Positions 1 to 7,533 of a DNA stretch of 14,286 bases are shown here, piece by piece; positions within the stretch are counted from its first letter, which is position 1, and each line of letters starts with the position of its first letter. The translations under genes and the position numbers were made by a program. The notes beneath the pieces were generated by a model. It searched no databases. It was given only the letters and a program-made list of their open reading frames with translations, and was not told the origin of the DNA. The DNA is from Planctomycetota bacterium (GTDB taxonomy: Bacteria > Planctomycetota > Phycisphaerae > WQYP01): contig JAKAZF010000016.1 in NCBI GenBank assembly GCA_021826605.1, positions 1 through 14,286 of the forward strand, given 5' to 3'.

Positions 1-769
1 AGAAATTTATGGGAATACCCGTGGATTTCATGTAATACCAGAAGGTTTTGCTGGCGATACCCGCCTTGGTGTACGCCTCCAATCCGGTGCGCTGTTCAAT
101 GCGCCGGCACAGAACCGTTAAATTCTGCTGCGGCCGCGCCTTGACCAGGATGACCGCCAACTGATGACGTTGAGCCGGTGCCCAATTGGCGGCACGGCTG
201 TACGTGGTGTAGATAATGGGAAGGCCCTGAAAACTTAAAGCGGTTCGGCACAAACCGGTTACCAGTGCCCGGTTGCCGTTAATCTGCATGGTCTGACCGG
301 GCTTGATATTCCCGAGTTTGTCCTGTGCGTAGGCGGCATCGACCAGGACGCCGTGCGAAATTCGCAACGCATTGATGGTTATTCCGCCCAGCAGCTTTGG
401 CGGCCCGCCCGCCAGAGCCTGATCGCCCAGACCCAGCAGAAGACACGTCTGAAATTTTCCATCGGAAAGCCGCACTTGAACAGCCTGCCGGAATAGCTGC
501 GTGGCCCATAAAACACCAGGTATCGCCTTGACCCGATAAAGCTCATCCTCGCTCATGGGCCGGAGGTCATCGACATCTTCCATGGGCCGGTTGGTCACCC
601 ATATATCCGGGGTGCTGATGTTGGTGACAATGCCATACGTGCTGCGCATCAGGCCGACAAAAATATTCAGCTGCTGGGAAATCAGAAATGTTGCCAGCGC
701 AATGCCGATAATAATACCGATGTATTTAACACGATCTCCCACCAACATGCGTAATGCGACAAAATTCAT
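1..769 (-). CDS. DevC/FtsX-type ABC transporter permease, C-terminus cut by window edge
   Basis: The frame is open from an ATG at 769 to the left edge (about 256 residues visible, no stop). The start is preceded by GGGAG about 9 bases upstream. A short cytoplasmic N-terminus (MNFVALRML) leads into one hydrophobic segment at about residues 17-35 (IGIIIGIALATFLISQQ). A long soluble region follows, with the DIWV motif and alternating short strands. This is the layout of MacB/LolC/DevC permeases: one N-terminal helix, a large periplasmic domain, and three C-terminal helices that would lie outside the window. By family it would work with an ATPase (DevA-like) and a membrane-fusion protein (DevB-like) to export lipids, glycolipids or small molecules; neither partner is visible. 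It lies 99 bases downstream of the DMT gene on the same strand, so cotranscription is possible but unproven. Family assignment is fairly secure; substrate unknown. Confidence 0.8.
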   Translation of the reverse strand, partial: MNFVALRMLVGDRVKYIGIIIGIALATFLISQQLNIFVGLMRSTYGIVTNISTPDIWVTNRPMEDVDDLRPMSEDELYRVKAIPGVLWATQLFRQAVQVRLSDGKFQTCLLLGLGDQALAGGPPKLLGGITINALRISHGVLVDAAYAQDKLGNIKPGQTMQINGNRALVTGLCRTALSFQGLPIIYTTYSRAANWAPAQRHQLAVILVKARPQQNLTVLCRRIEQRTGLEAYTKAGIASKTFWYYMKSTGIPINF

Positions 770-799
770 AATCCATTTCTCCCGGTGGTGGTAACCATC

Positions 800-836
800 C
801 TGCGGCTGTAACCGTCGGTCTTAAAATCGGCCGCAG
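800..836. repeat. Intergenic inverted repeat between the DMT gene and the ABC permease
   Basis: CTGCGGC (800-806) and GCCGCAG (830-836) are exact inverse complements separated by 23 bases. The loop contains a second small palindrome, ACCG-T-CGGT. There is no T-run on the minus-strand side, so it is not a convincing intrinsic terminator. It could be an mRNA processing or attenuation hairpin between the two minus-strand genes. Confidence 0.35.
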
Positions 837-868
837 CATTTCAGGCGTGGCGGCGTCGCCCGGCTAAT

Positions 869-1231
869 TCACGCTTTCATGCCGATCATGACCACACCAA
901 TTAAAATGAAAAGAATACCCAGCCAGCGTTGAGGGGTCATGTGCTCTTTGAGAACATGCGCCGAACAGAACGCGACGGTGGCAAAACAGATAGCCCCCAT
1001 GGGAAAAGCGATAATCAGCGGCATAAAATGCAGCGTCCAGGTCCAAAAAATTGACTCGGTAACAAATGCTACGATCGCCGCCTGAACCCAGTGGTTGGTG
1101 AGAATTTGCCGCAGTATACCGCCGGCTCCCGGGGGCATACTGCGGGTGCCGATTTTCATGGTGACCTGTCCCACGGTTTCCAGGACCACCGCGCCGGAAA
1201 AACTCAACAGACCCATCCAATAGACGTTCAT
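869..1231 (-). CDS. Half-size DMT/EamA-family membrane protein (second of a pair)
   Basis: This 120-residue protein is almost entirely hydrophobic, with about four membrane segments: roughly 3-22, 45-62, 68-88 and 97-118. The last has the typical GILFILIGVVMIG ending. The length and four-helix layout match small multidrug resistance-like and ArnE/ArnF-like members of the drug/metabolite transporter superfamily. The ATG at 1231 is chosen because it overlaps the stop of the preceding gene as ATGA and has GGAGG about 7 bases upstream. The longer open frame extending to 1732 runs through the SGNH gene and is not protein-like. It is translationally coupled to the 145-residue DMT protein, so a heterodimeric transporter or flippase is likely by analogy with ArnEF, which flips lipid-linked aminoarabinose. 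The substrate cannot be read from the sequence. Confidence 0.82.
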   Translation of the reverse strand: MNVYWMGLLSFSGAVVLETVGQVTMKIGTRSMPPGAGGILRQILTNHWVQAAIVAFVTESIFWTWTLHFMPLIIAFPMGAICFATVAFCSAHVLKEHMTPQRWLGILFILIGVVMIGMKA

Positions 1232-1665
1232 CCAGCCGCCTCCGAAGTACCCGGCTGCTGGTGCATGGCTGTGACGCGCGACGAATTGGACGGCGTGCGG
1301 CTGACCAGAACCACGCCGGCTAACACCAGGGCGATACCGCAAAACTGAAGCGGATCCAGATTTTCTGAAAAGAGCCAGTGGGAACTTACCGCTACGACAA
1401 TATAACTTAATGCCGTGATCGGCTGGACAAAGCTTAAATCCGCCAGAGCCAGAACCATCATCCAGTTGAATAACTGCCAGACGTGTAAAAGCAGGCTCAG
1501 CAAAAACAGAGGTTTTATTAATGTGGCCCCCAGAGCGTGGGTCATTGAGCCATGTTGTGGAACCGATGCTCGCCAGCAGAGCTGCACGCTGGTGTCCAGA
1601 GAAATAGCAAGAAATAGCCCGGTCCACAGGAGCATCCGACGAGGTTTTTGAGTCGGAATGCTCAC
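1228..1665 (-). CDS. Half-size DMT/EamA-family membrane protein (first of a pair)
   Basis: A 145-residue hydrophobic protein with about four membrane segments: near residues 12-28, 49-70, 76-97 and 106-123, the last ending GIALVLAGVVLVSR. A hydrophilic tail of about 20 residues follows. The fourth-helix pattern (F/W-GI-L-L-GV) is characteristic of EamA/SMR-type transporters. The start is a GTG at 1665 that overlaps the SGNH hydrolase stop as GTGA, and its own stop overlaps the next gene's ATG by four bases. Translation of all three genes is therefore probably coupled. Two adjacent half-size DMT proteins usually form a heterodimer; ArnE/ArnF is the best known case. I infer transport or flipping of the product or a lipid-linked intermediate of the upstream enzymes. 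It could instead be an unrelated small-molecule exporter. Confidence 0.82.
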   Translation of the reverse strand: MSIPTQKPRRMLLWTGLFLAISLDTSVQLCWRASVPQHGSMTHALGATLIKPLFLLSLLLHVWQLFNWMMVLALADLSFVQPITALSYIVVAVSSHWLFSENLDPLQFCGIALVLAGVVLVSRTPSNSSRVTAMHQQPGTSEAAG

Positions 1666-2396
1666 GCTTTAATTCCGATCTGTGCCGAGCGGGATTTTTC
1701 CAACACCGCCTGGATGACCGCAACCAATTCATCGGCGATCAGTCCATGGGCATAATCGTTGGGATGTACGCCATCGGGTCCCGAGACACTTTCCAGCGGC
1801 ACGCGGCTTAGCGAAGTGCCATACTGCACAAAAGGACATTCCAGTTCCTCAGCCACCTTTGCCGCCGCTACCCGATACACTTCCAGGCCTTGATCGGAAA
1901 CCGGTTGACCGCCCAGAGCCTGAATCATGGCGCTGACATCTTTGCCGCTTAATTGTGATAAATATCGGCCCCGGATATCCAACGCATGATTCGGCATATC
2001 CGTAAGAATAGGCCATGCCCCGGCGGCGATTATCTTCTGCGCGATTTTTGTCAGATGAGCGGAGTACCGATCCACGCGAATGCGATTCTGTACAATTTTT
2101 CCGTTGCTGATCACAAAACGCTTCCACAGCAAATCCACATCATTGCCGCCCAGCATCACCAGCACCGCGTCCGGATGATGCTCCTGCAGCAGGGGGTCCA
2201 TAAGCTCCACCGCGTCGGCTGTGGTGCGATGAATGTCCGCGTCCACAATAAATGTGACGTCCGACAATTGTGTCCGGAGGATATCCAGATAGCTCCGCTC
2301 CACGCGACCCGTTACATCGGTGCCACGGATTTCCGCAATTCCCAGGCTGATGCTGTCGCCGACAATCAATAATGTGCGCTGATGGTTAACCGGCAT
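1662..2396 (-). CDS. SGNH/GDSL-family hydrolase
   Basis: A 244-residue protein with all main SGNH landmarks. Block I is GDSIS at residues 13-17 (Ser15 nucleophile). Block III is GGND at 83-86 (Asn85 oxyanion hole). Block V is DGVHPND from 208, giving the catalytic Asp208/His211 pair. These enzymes are esterases, thioesterases or deacetylases. No signal peptide is visible, so it probably acts in the cytoplasm. The ATG at 2396 is preceded by AAGGAGG seven bases upstream, a strong ribosome site that lies inside the end of the PaaK-like gene. The earlier ATG at 2453 would only add an arginine- and proline-rich stretch that is the other frame of that gene. The gene overlaps the upstream gene by 11 bases and the downstream one by 4. 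A role in releasing or editing an acyl group made by the neighbouring ligase is inference. Confidence 0.88.
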   Translation of the reverse strand: MPVNHQRTLLIVGDSISLGIAEIRGTDVTGRVERSYLDILRTQLSDVTFIVDADIHRTTADAVELMDPLLQEHHPDAVLVMLGGNDVDLLWKRFVISNGKIVQNRIRVDRYSAHLTKIAQKIIAAGAWPILTDMPNHALDIRGRYLSQLSGKDVSAMIQALGGQPVSDQGLEVYRVAAAKVAEELECPFVQYGTSLSRVPLESVSGPDGVHPNDYAHGLIADELVAVIQAVLEKSRSAQIGIKA

Positions 2397-3768
2397 GGGC
2401 GGCCTCCTTGCTGCCTGGCGCGGCGGAAACCGCAGCCGCATCAGAATAATCATGGCGCTGGTCGATCATGCGTTTAAGCTTGCGATCATGACGCAGAGAG
2501 CCGGGCGGATGCAGGACCACGCACAAATCAAATATGCCGATATCCAGGTTTTTGGTCAAATCCGGATACTGCAAGCGCATTTGCTGTTGGATGTCCCTTC
2601 GCACCTGCTGGTCATCGGTGCGCAGGCTTTCCACGTTAATTTCCATCAGTTCGCGTAAACCATCGAGTTTGAAAACCACCTGCCAGTCATGCGTTAAGCC
2701 TTCCACACGCCGCAGAATATTTTCAAACAGCAGGGGATATAAATTGCCCCCGCTGGCGACGATCAATTCGTCACGCCGGCCGCGCAGGCGGCTCATACGC
2801 ATGCCCTTGAGGCCGCAGGGGCATGGTTCGGGAATCAGTCGCGTGATATCCCGCATGCGATACCGCACCAGCGGCATAACCGTGCGCCGCAACGTGGTAA
2901 ACACCAGCTCCCCCAGCCCGCCGCTGTCCGGTTCTATGATCTCCGAATAAAAATCGGTATCGTCCAGATGGTAAACGTCCGGCTCATCACAAGGTTGATA
3001 TCCCAGGCCGCTGCCAAGTTCCACGCTGCCATAGCACATGCGTACTTTAGCGCCCTGCCACACCCGGTTCATCCATCCGATGGCCTCGCGCGGCATTTCC
3101 TCGGCTCCGCCAATAAGCAGCTTCATCGGTACGCTGCCGTGTTCTTCCGCGAGTTCCGTCAAACGTATCAGCCATGTCGGTTCACCCATGATGACATTAA
3201 ACTCATACTGCTTGAGCCGCCGATAGACCTCCAGCGGATCAACTTTTCCAAAGGCCATGCAAAAGCACCTGGTCCTCATCAGAGCGTTATGCACCAGCAT
3301 GCCGGGAATCCACATGGAAAAATCAAACGCGTTGGCCACCCGATCGGTTGATCGCAGCCCCATTACCCGCAAGCCTGCCGCATCAATTTGGGCAATTTGT
3401 GATAACTCATGTTGATCATAATAAATCTGCTTATTTTTTCCGCTGGTCCCGGAAGATTCAAAAACAATATTGGGCGCCCGACAGATGAAAGCCTTGGGGT
3501 CTGCGATAATATCTTCAGGCATGGTATAAAAATCACCGAGATCTGCCGGCGTGCGAACTTTAGCCGGATCAATGCCCCGATCCTGAAACGCCTGACGATA
3601 AAATTCGCTGTGCCGGCTGACATATTTTACAACCTGCCGAAAACGCTGCGCGCGAAGTCGCGCCACGACCCATTGAGGCGTGGTTTGGTAGATCCGCGCC
3701 AGGGCCGCCGGACTAAGCTGGTCTGCAAAAAAGTCTACCGGATTCAATGTCAGATACCACCCTTTCAA
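2386..3768 (-). CDS. PaaK-like (phenylacetate-CoA ligase family) adenylate-forming enzyme
   Basis: About 460 residues in the ANL superfamily and close in layout to PaaK/CapK proteins. Visible motifs (numbered from TTG 3768) are SSGTSGKNK at 105-113 (ATP phosphate loop), IGGAEEMP from 219, YGSVE at 246-250, YRMRD at 303-307, a CPCG zinc-type motif at 316-319, GRRDE at 330-334 (domain hinge) and GGNLYP at 340-345. The C-terminal PPGSLRHDRKLKRMID stretch carries the usual catalytic lysine region. The family activates a carboxylic acid as an acyl-adenylate and passes it to CoA or another acceptor; the substrate here is unknown. The start is uncertain: no ATG is available, and TTG at 3768 or TTG at 3747 (giving LNPVDFF, more like the family N-terminus) are both possible. 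It follows the aminotransferase after 37 bases and overlaps the SGNH gene. Confidence 0.87.
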   Translation of the reverse strand: MKGWYLTLNPVDFFADQLSPAALARIYQTTPQWVVARLRAQRFRQVVKYVSRHSEFYRQAFQDRGIDPAKVRTPADLGDFYTMPEDIIADPKAFICRAPNIVFESSGTSGKNKQIYYDQHELSQIAQIDAAGLRVMGLRSTDRVANAFDFSMWIPGMLVHNALMRTRCFCMAFGKVDPLEVYRRLKQYEFNVIMGEPTWLIRLTELAEEHGSVPMKLLIGGAEEMPREAIGWMNRVWQGAKVRMCYGSVELGSGLGYQPCDEPDVYHLDDTDFYSEIIEPDSGGLGELVFTTLRRTVMPLVRYRMRDITRLIPEPCPCGLKGMRMSRLRGRRDELIVASGGNLYPLLFENILRRVEGLTHDWQVVFKLDGLRELMEINVESLRTDDQQVRRDIQQQMRLQYPDLTKNLDIGIFDLCVVLHPPGSLRHDRKLKRMIDQRHDYSDAAAVSAAPGSKEAAHAG

Positions 3769-3805
3769 ACTTCCGCTGCTTGTTACCGCGGCTTTGCGCG
3801 TGTTT

Positions 3806-5161
3806 CTATCGCACGGCCTTCATGGCCTGCCCGATAGCCTGCGTCGTAAATTCCAAGTCCTCCGCGCTGTGTGCGGCGCTGACAAACCAGCAGGCTGAGC
3901 CGGAACTGTTGACATGCACACCCTGCATCAGCAACGAATGCCGGAATGCCGCGTAGCGTTGTGTGTTCACCTTTAACAAGTCCCGATAATGTTTCAACGC
4001 ATGGCCGTCCTCGTTAAACAGCACCTGGAACATACTGCCCACGCCCTGCACCACGCAGGGAATATCAGCATCCCTGGCAGCCCGGCGAATCGCTTCCATG
4101 CAGCTTAGGCCATGGCTGTGAATATTTTCCAGTGTTCCAGGCTCATTTATCTTGCGCAGGGTATAAAGTGCGGCAGCCGAGCACAATGGATTGCCGTTGT
4201 ACGTGCCGCCATGTTTTACAATATTGGTGCCCACCTGTTCCATAATCACCCGGCGGCCCGCAAAAGCGCTGATGGGAAATCCGCCGCCGATGGCTTTACT
4301 GAATATTGTCAAATCCGGCGTAACGCCAAAATACTGTGCCGCTCCGCCGCGTGCCAGGCGAAAGCCCGTGACAATTTCATCATAAATCAGCAAAATTCCC
4401 CGTTTGTCGCACTGCTGGCGCAACCAGGCCAGCATCCCCTCTTCCGGCATAATGCAGGCATTGTTAGCAACAATAGGTTCTAAAATAATGGCCGCCGATT
4501 GGGCACCGTGCTCATTAAGCAGGCGCTCAATAATGTCCTTGTGATTCCATGGCGCAATGATGACATCCCCGCTGACTCCGTCTGGAATACCACGCGAATG
4601 CGGGCTGTTATGGGGATGATCCAGCGGGCCGGCTTCCGCAGGCGTGGGGCGGTTGCTCACGGCCAGTACGTCGATCCAGCCATGATAATGTCCCTCAAAT
4701 TTTATAATCCGGTTGCGCCCGGTAAACCCGCGTGCCGCGCGGATGGCCCCGCTGATAGCTTCCGATCCGGAATTCGCATAACGCACCAGCTCTGCCCCGG
4801 GAGCCATGGCGCAAATTTGTTCAGCCAGTTCCACTTCTACCGTGTTGCACGTGCCGAACATCGTGCCGCGCTCAAGTTGTCCCTGCACCGCCGCGACCAA
4901 GCCGTCGTCCGCGTGGCCGAGAATCGCACTGCCATAGCTAAGCAGGTAATCAATAAATTCATGGCCGTCCACATCCCACACGTGTGATTTTTCCCCCCGG
5001 TCAATGTACAGCGGATAGGGCAGCGGCCCCGTGGTGGAACTGCGGGCCGAACTGCTGATTCCGCCCGCCAGCACCTGCTTGGCCCGGGCAAACCATCGCT
5101 GGGATTGGTTGGTGGCATGAATGTCGGGCAGACCCAGAGGATGTACCATCGTTTGTGTCAT
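3806..5161 (-). CDS. Class III PLP aminotransferase, glutamate-1-semialdehyde 2,1-aminomutase-like
   Basis: A 451-residue class III PLP enzyme. Landmarks are NSGSEA at 130-135 (phosphate and cofactor contacts), FEGHYHG at 155-161, YDEIVTGFR at 260-268 (Asp261 to the PLP pyridine nitrogen), FSKAIGGGFPISAFAG at 287-302 (Lys289 Schiff base) and HGGTYNGNPL at 317-326. The NSG-EA, YHG and IGGGFPI patterns resemble HemL, which moves an amino group between adjacent carbons using internal PMP/PLP chemistry. HemL itself is usually about 430 residues and lies in tetrapyrrole gene settings. Here it sits 4 bases after an M20 deacylase and just before an acyl-activating enzyme, which argues for a specialised transaminase or aminomutase rather than haem synthesis. 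ATG at 5161; the ribosome site is weak, so translation may depend on coupling to the upstream stop at 5166. Confidence 0.88.
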   Translation of the reverse strand: MTQTMVHPLGLPDIHATNQSQRWFARAKQVLAGGISSSARSSTTGPLPYPLYIDRGEKSHVWDVDGHEFIDYLLSYGSAILGHADDGLVAAVQGQLERGTMFGTCNTVEVELAEQICAMAPGAELVRYANSGSEAISGAIRAARGFTGRNRIIKFEGHYHGWIDVLAVSNRPTPAEAGPLDHPHNSPHSRGIPDGVSGDVIIAPWNHKDIIERLLNEHGAQSAAIILEPIVANNACIMPEEGMLAWLRQQCDKRGILLIYDEIVTGFRLARGGAAQYFGVTPDLTIFSKAIGGGFPISAFAGRRVIMEQVGTNIVKHGGTYNGNPLCSAAALYTLRKINEPGTLENIHSHGLSCMEAIRRAARDADIPCVVQGVGSMFQVLFNEDGHALKHYRDLLKVNTQRYAAFRHSLLMQGVHVNSSGSACWFVSAAHSAEDLEFTTQAIGQAMKAVR

Positions 5162-5165
5162 ACGT

Positions 5166-6488
5166 CTATTTTACCGGTAAAGTTGTCCAATGTATTGCAC
5201 ACAGCGCAAATGACAGCGCCGCTTCATGCACCGCTTTAAGTTCCACGAATTCATCCGCGCCATGCGCCTGCTCCAGGCTGCCGGGACCCCATACCAGCGT
5301 GGGTGTTTGATCCATACCCCAACGAAGGCCCGCTTCGCAACCCGCGTTGAAACCGGCCCATGGCCTGTTGCGCGTTGTCACACCACGGTCGGTCATCGCC
5401 GCCAAAGCACTTTGCGACAAGGGATGTTGTGCGGATAATTCATGCCCGCCATATTCTTCGGAAAATTCAATTTCCAGGGTGCACCCCCTGCCCTTTCCCT
5501 GGTCGTGCAATTCCCCCAGGCGATGCTCAAAGCGATTTTTCCAAATCGCCAGATCGTCCATCGGCAGCAGTTCCAGGTACCCTGCACACCCGGCTAAATC
5601 ACAGGTGGCACCTTGCCAATTCCCTCCATCCACACGATCCACTGTAATGGGCCGCATCACCGGATAGGCCGCGAACAGTGGATTGGGATCAGGCAGGGCG
5701 AACTCTTTTTCCATTATTTCCAGGTGCTCCAGCACCTCACGCAAGGCGATAATGGCATCCTGTCCCAGCCATTTGACTGTGCCATGCACCGCTTTGCCGT
5801 GCAATCGGATGACGAATCTTACGCCGCCGCGTGAGGCATTCCGTGGTTGTCCTTCCGTGGGTTCCAGGACAATCAACCCATCCGGACGATAGCCCCGCAC
5901 ATAACTGGTTAAGGTGCCCAACCCCACGCAATCCTCTTCGCCGGGGACAATTTCCACCATCACATCGCCTGGTAGGCCGTGCGGATATGTTTTTTTCAGT
6001 GCCGTCAGTGCCGCCAGCGCACTGGCCAGCGGACCTTTCACATCGCAAGCGCCCCGGCCATATATCCGCCCCTCGGCAATTTCCCCTGACCACGGGCCAT
6101 GGGTCCAGCGCCCTGGATCGCCCGCTGAAATGACATCGCTGTGGGCGTTAAACATCAGGCTGCGGCCAACGCTGCAACCTGGAAATTTAATAACCAACGT
6201 GGGCCGCCCGGCCAGTGGAATGTGTCGCAAGGCCGCCTGCCGATAAGTCTGAAGCTGCGTTTCTGACGATTCAAATAATTCTGTTTCAAAGTTGTTTTTC
6301 GCGGCCCACCGGGCGATAAACATTACCAGATTGCCTTCATCGCCGCTGGTGGATGGAATCTGCAACAGCTTCGCAAGCAAATCCTCTGTGGCAGGCTGAA
6401 GCTCCTGGAGGTATGTTTCCAGTGAGCAGCGCATGTCCGATGAATTTGCGGGAATTCCTGCGGGTTGAGTCGTGGTTATTCCAGGCAT
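5166..6488 (-). CDS. M20-family metallo-deacylase (ArgE/DapE-like)
   Basis: A 440-residue enzyme of the M20 family with a complete metal site. NAHSDVI at 114-120 gives His116 and the catalytic Asp118. GRGACDVKG at 144-152 gives the bridging Asp149. PGEED at 182-186 gives the Glu184 base and Glu185 ligand. LEPTE at 208-212 gives a carboxylate ligand, and the C-terminal AHGADEF gives His409. HGKAVHGT at 230-237 marks the lid/dimerisation domain. Such enzymes hydrolyse N-acyl amino acids or peptides, for example acetylornithine or succinyl-diaminopimelate. No signal peptide is seen. The start is ATG 6488; Met19 (6434) is an alternative, and neither has a strong ribosome site. It lies between the HAD gene (34-base gap) and the aminotransferase (4-base gap). 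In this company it may remove an N-acyl protecting group during biosynthesis; that role is inference. Confidence 0.88.
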   Translation of the reverse strand: MPGITTTQPAGIPANSSDMRCSLETYLQELQPATEDLLAKLLQIPSTSGDEGNLVMFIARWAAKNNFETELFESSETQLQTYRQAALRHIPLAGRPTLVIKFPGCSVGRSLMFNAHSDVISAGDPGRWTHGPWSGEIAEGRIYGRGACDVKGPLASALAALTALKKTYPHGLPGDVMVEIVPGEEDCVGLGTLTSYVRGYRPDGLIVLEPTEGQPRNASRGGVRFVIRLHGKAVHGTVKWLGQDAIIALREVLEHLEIMEKEFALPDPNPLFAAYPVMRPITVDRVDGGNWQGATCDLAGCAGYLELLPMDDLAIWKNRFEHRLGELHDQGKGRGCTLEIEFSEEYGGHELSAQHPLSQSALAAMTDRGVTTRNRPWAGFNAGCEAGLRWGMDQTPTLVWGPGSLEQAHGADEFVELKAVHEAALSFALCAIHWTTLPVK

Positions 6489-6522
6489 AACGCTCGCATT
6501 CTTTCGTTCGGCTTAAGGCGGC

Positions 6523-7215
6523 TCAAATCGCGGCCACCTGCGATGTCCATGCCCGGTTCATGATCGCGGCAATTTCGTGCAGGCTGTTGTACGGAATACA
6601 GGCATGGTTCCGCGCCGCCAATTCTTGCGCCAGGACTCCTTTGGCAAAGACCACATCGGCCTGCCGGGACGGGCATATATCACTGCGGCCATCGCCTATG
6701 TAAATGGTTTTTCGCCGGTCTACATGCAGTTCCCTGGCGCTGGTGCATTTGCAATGTGCCGCCGCAGATAAGCAGAATTCCGCTTTGTGCGGGCAGACCA
6801 GGTGAAGCTGCTGATGCTTCCGGGCGATGCGATTGGCCCGAATTTCAATATCGCCGACGTTAAAGCGGTTCAGAATTCTGCGAATAAATTTTTCAATGCC
6901 GTCACTGAGAATAGCAAACGGGACATGATTTTGCCGAAGCAGCGTGATCAGGGGGATAAATCCCGGGTCAATGTCCACCTGATCGATAAAATCGTACAGG
7001 TCATTATCTGAAATGTCCAAAAGTGAAAATTCTTCCCGCAGGCATTCTTCCGATCCAATTAACCCGGCTTTCCACCGCTCTTCCACGAGTTTCCATGATT
7101 CATTGCGTGAAAATCTGTTCACCAATTCGTCCAGCACATCCTGCCGCGAGATCGTGCCGTCAAAATCAAACCACACCTGTGCGGCATGGGGTGCAGGTAA
7201 AATCAAAGTCTTCAC
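6523..7215 (-). CDS. MtnX-like HAD-IB family phosphatase
   Basis: A 230-residue HAD phosphatase, first gene of the minus-strand set. Motif I is DFDGT at 17-21 (Asp17 nucleophile, Asp19 acid/base). Motif II is SDG at 104-106. A conserved-region lysine in CPHKAEF lies at 144. Motif III is GDGRSDICPS at 174-183 with the metal-binding aspartates. The C1-type cap of about 80 residues between motifs I and II, and the GDGRSDICPS block, resemble MtnX (2-hydroxy-3-keto-5-methylthiopentenyl-1-phosphate phosphatase) and phosphoserine-phosphatase relatives. No other methionine-salvage gene is nearby, so another phosphomonoester substrate is likely. The start is GTG 7215, the only in-frame start after a stop 18 bases upstream, with GAGGA about 10 bases ahead of it. 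I see no convincing promoter upstream. Confidence 0.87.
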   Translation of the reverse strand: MKTLILPAPHAAQVWFDFDGTISRQDVLDELVNRFSRNESWKLVEERWKAGLIGSEECLREEFSLLDISDNDLYDFIDQVDIDPGFIPLITLLRQNHVPFAILSDGIEKFIRRILNRFNVGDIEIRANRIARKHQQLHLVCPHKAEFCLSAAAHCKCTSARELHVDRRKTIYIGDGRSDICPSRQADVVFAKGVLAQELAARNHACIPYNSLHEIAAIMNRAWTSQVAAI

Positions 7216-7533
7216 TATGGAAAATCCTCTTCAAATCAAGCATGGTTTTTCCGCCCCGCCCGGCTTTATGTCGCCTTCGGGGCTGCTGTGAGAAAACCAA
7301 TTTTTAATTCTCGATAAACGGGTCTTCCGTCCCATTCATCGCGTGCGTTCCAAAATCCATTGGTATCTTAGGGCAAGAGGGGGGTGAATATCAACCGCAA
7401 TCAATAGTGGAGAATGGTATCGGGGCGTGGCAATATTTCCGGGCAATGCGCTGCGCGGGGAAACTTCACATAGCTGCCGGCTATGCCGTGGTAAAGCGCA
7501 CCCCGCGGGGCGGCCCATGCTTCGGACAGGCTC
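7216..7533. other. 318-bp intergenic region with no gene
   Basis: No convincing coding frame on either strand. It should contain the promoter of the minus-strand enzyme set, but I could not find a good -35/-10 pair. The half next to the pRiA4b-like gene holds a hairpin-bearing repeat element from about 7422. Confidence 0.5.
7422..7507. repeat. Dispersed hairpin-containing intergenic element, copy 1
   Basis: Contains the perfect inverted repeat CATAGC-TGCCG-GCTATG (7468-7484) nested within GCGGGG (7455-7460) and CCCCGC (7501-7506). It aligns by eye with the element at about 9208: both carry ATTTCCGGGC and then, about 25 bases on, TCACATA followed by GCCGGCT-TGCC. The core also matches the element near 13950 (GCCGGCT-TGCCG-TGGTA). 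Confidence 0.5.

Noticed and set aside
1232..1732. N-terminal extension of the second DMT protein to a 287-residue frame starting at 1732
   Set aside because: The extra part runs through the SGNH and first DMT genes, is rich in Arg/Ser/Gly without hydrophobic pattern, and the ATG at 1231 has a strong ribosome site and ATGA overlap.
2397..2453. Upstream start at 2453 for the SGNH hydrolase
   Set aside because: It adds 19 residues of Arg/Pro-rich sequence lying over the end of the PaaK-like gene, while ATG 2396 has a near-perfect AAGGAGG.
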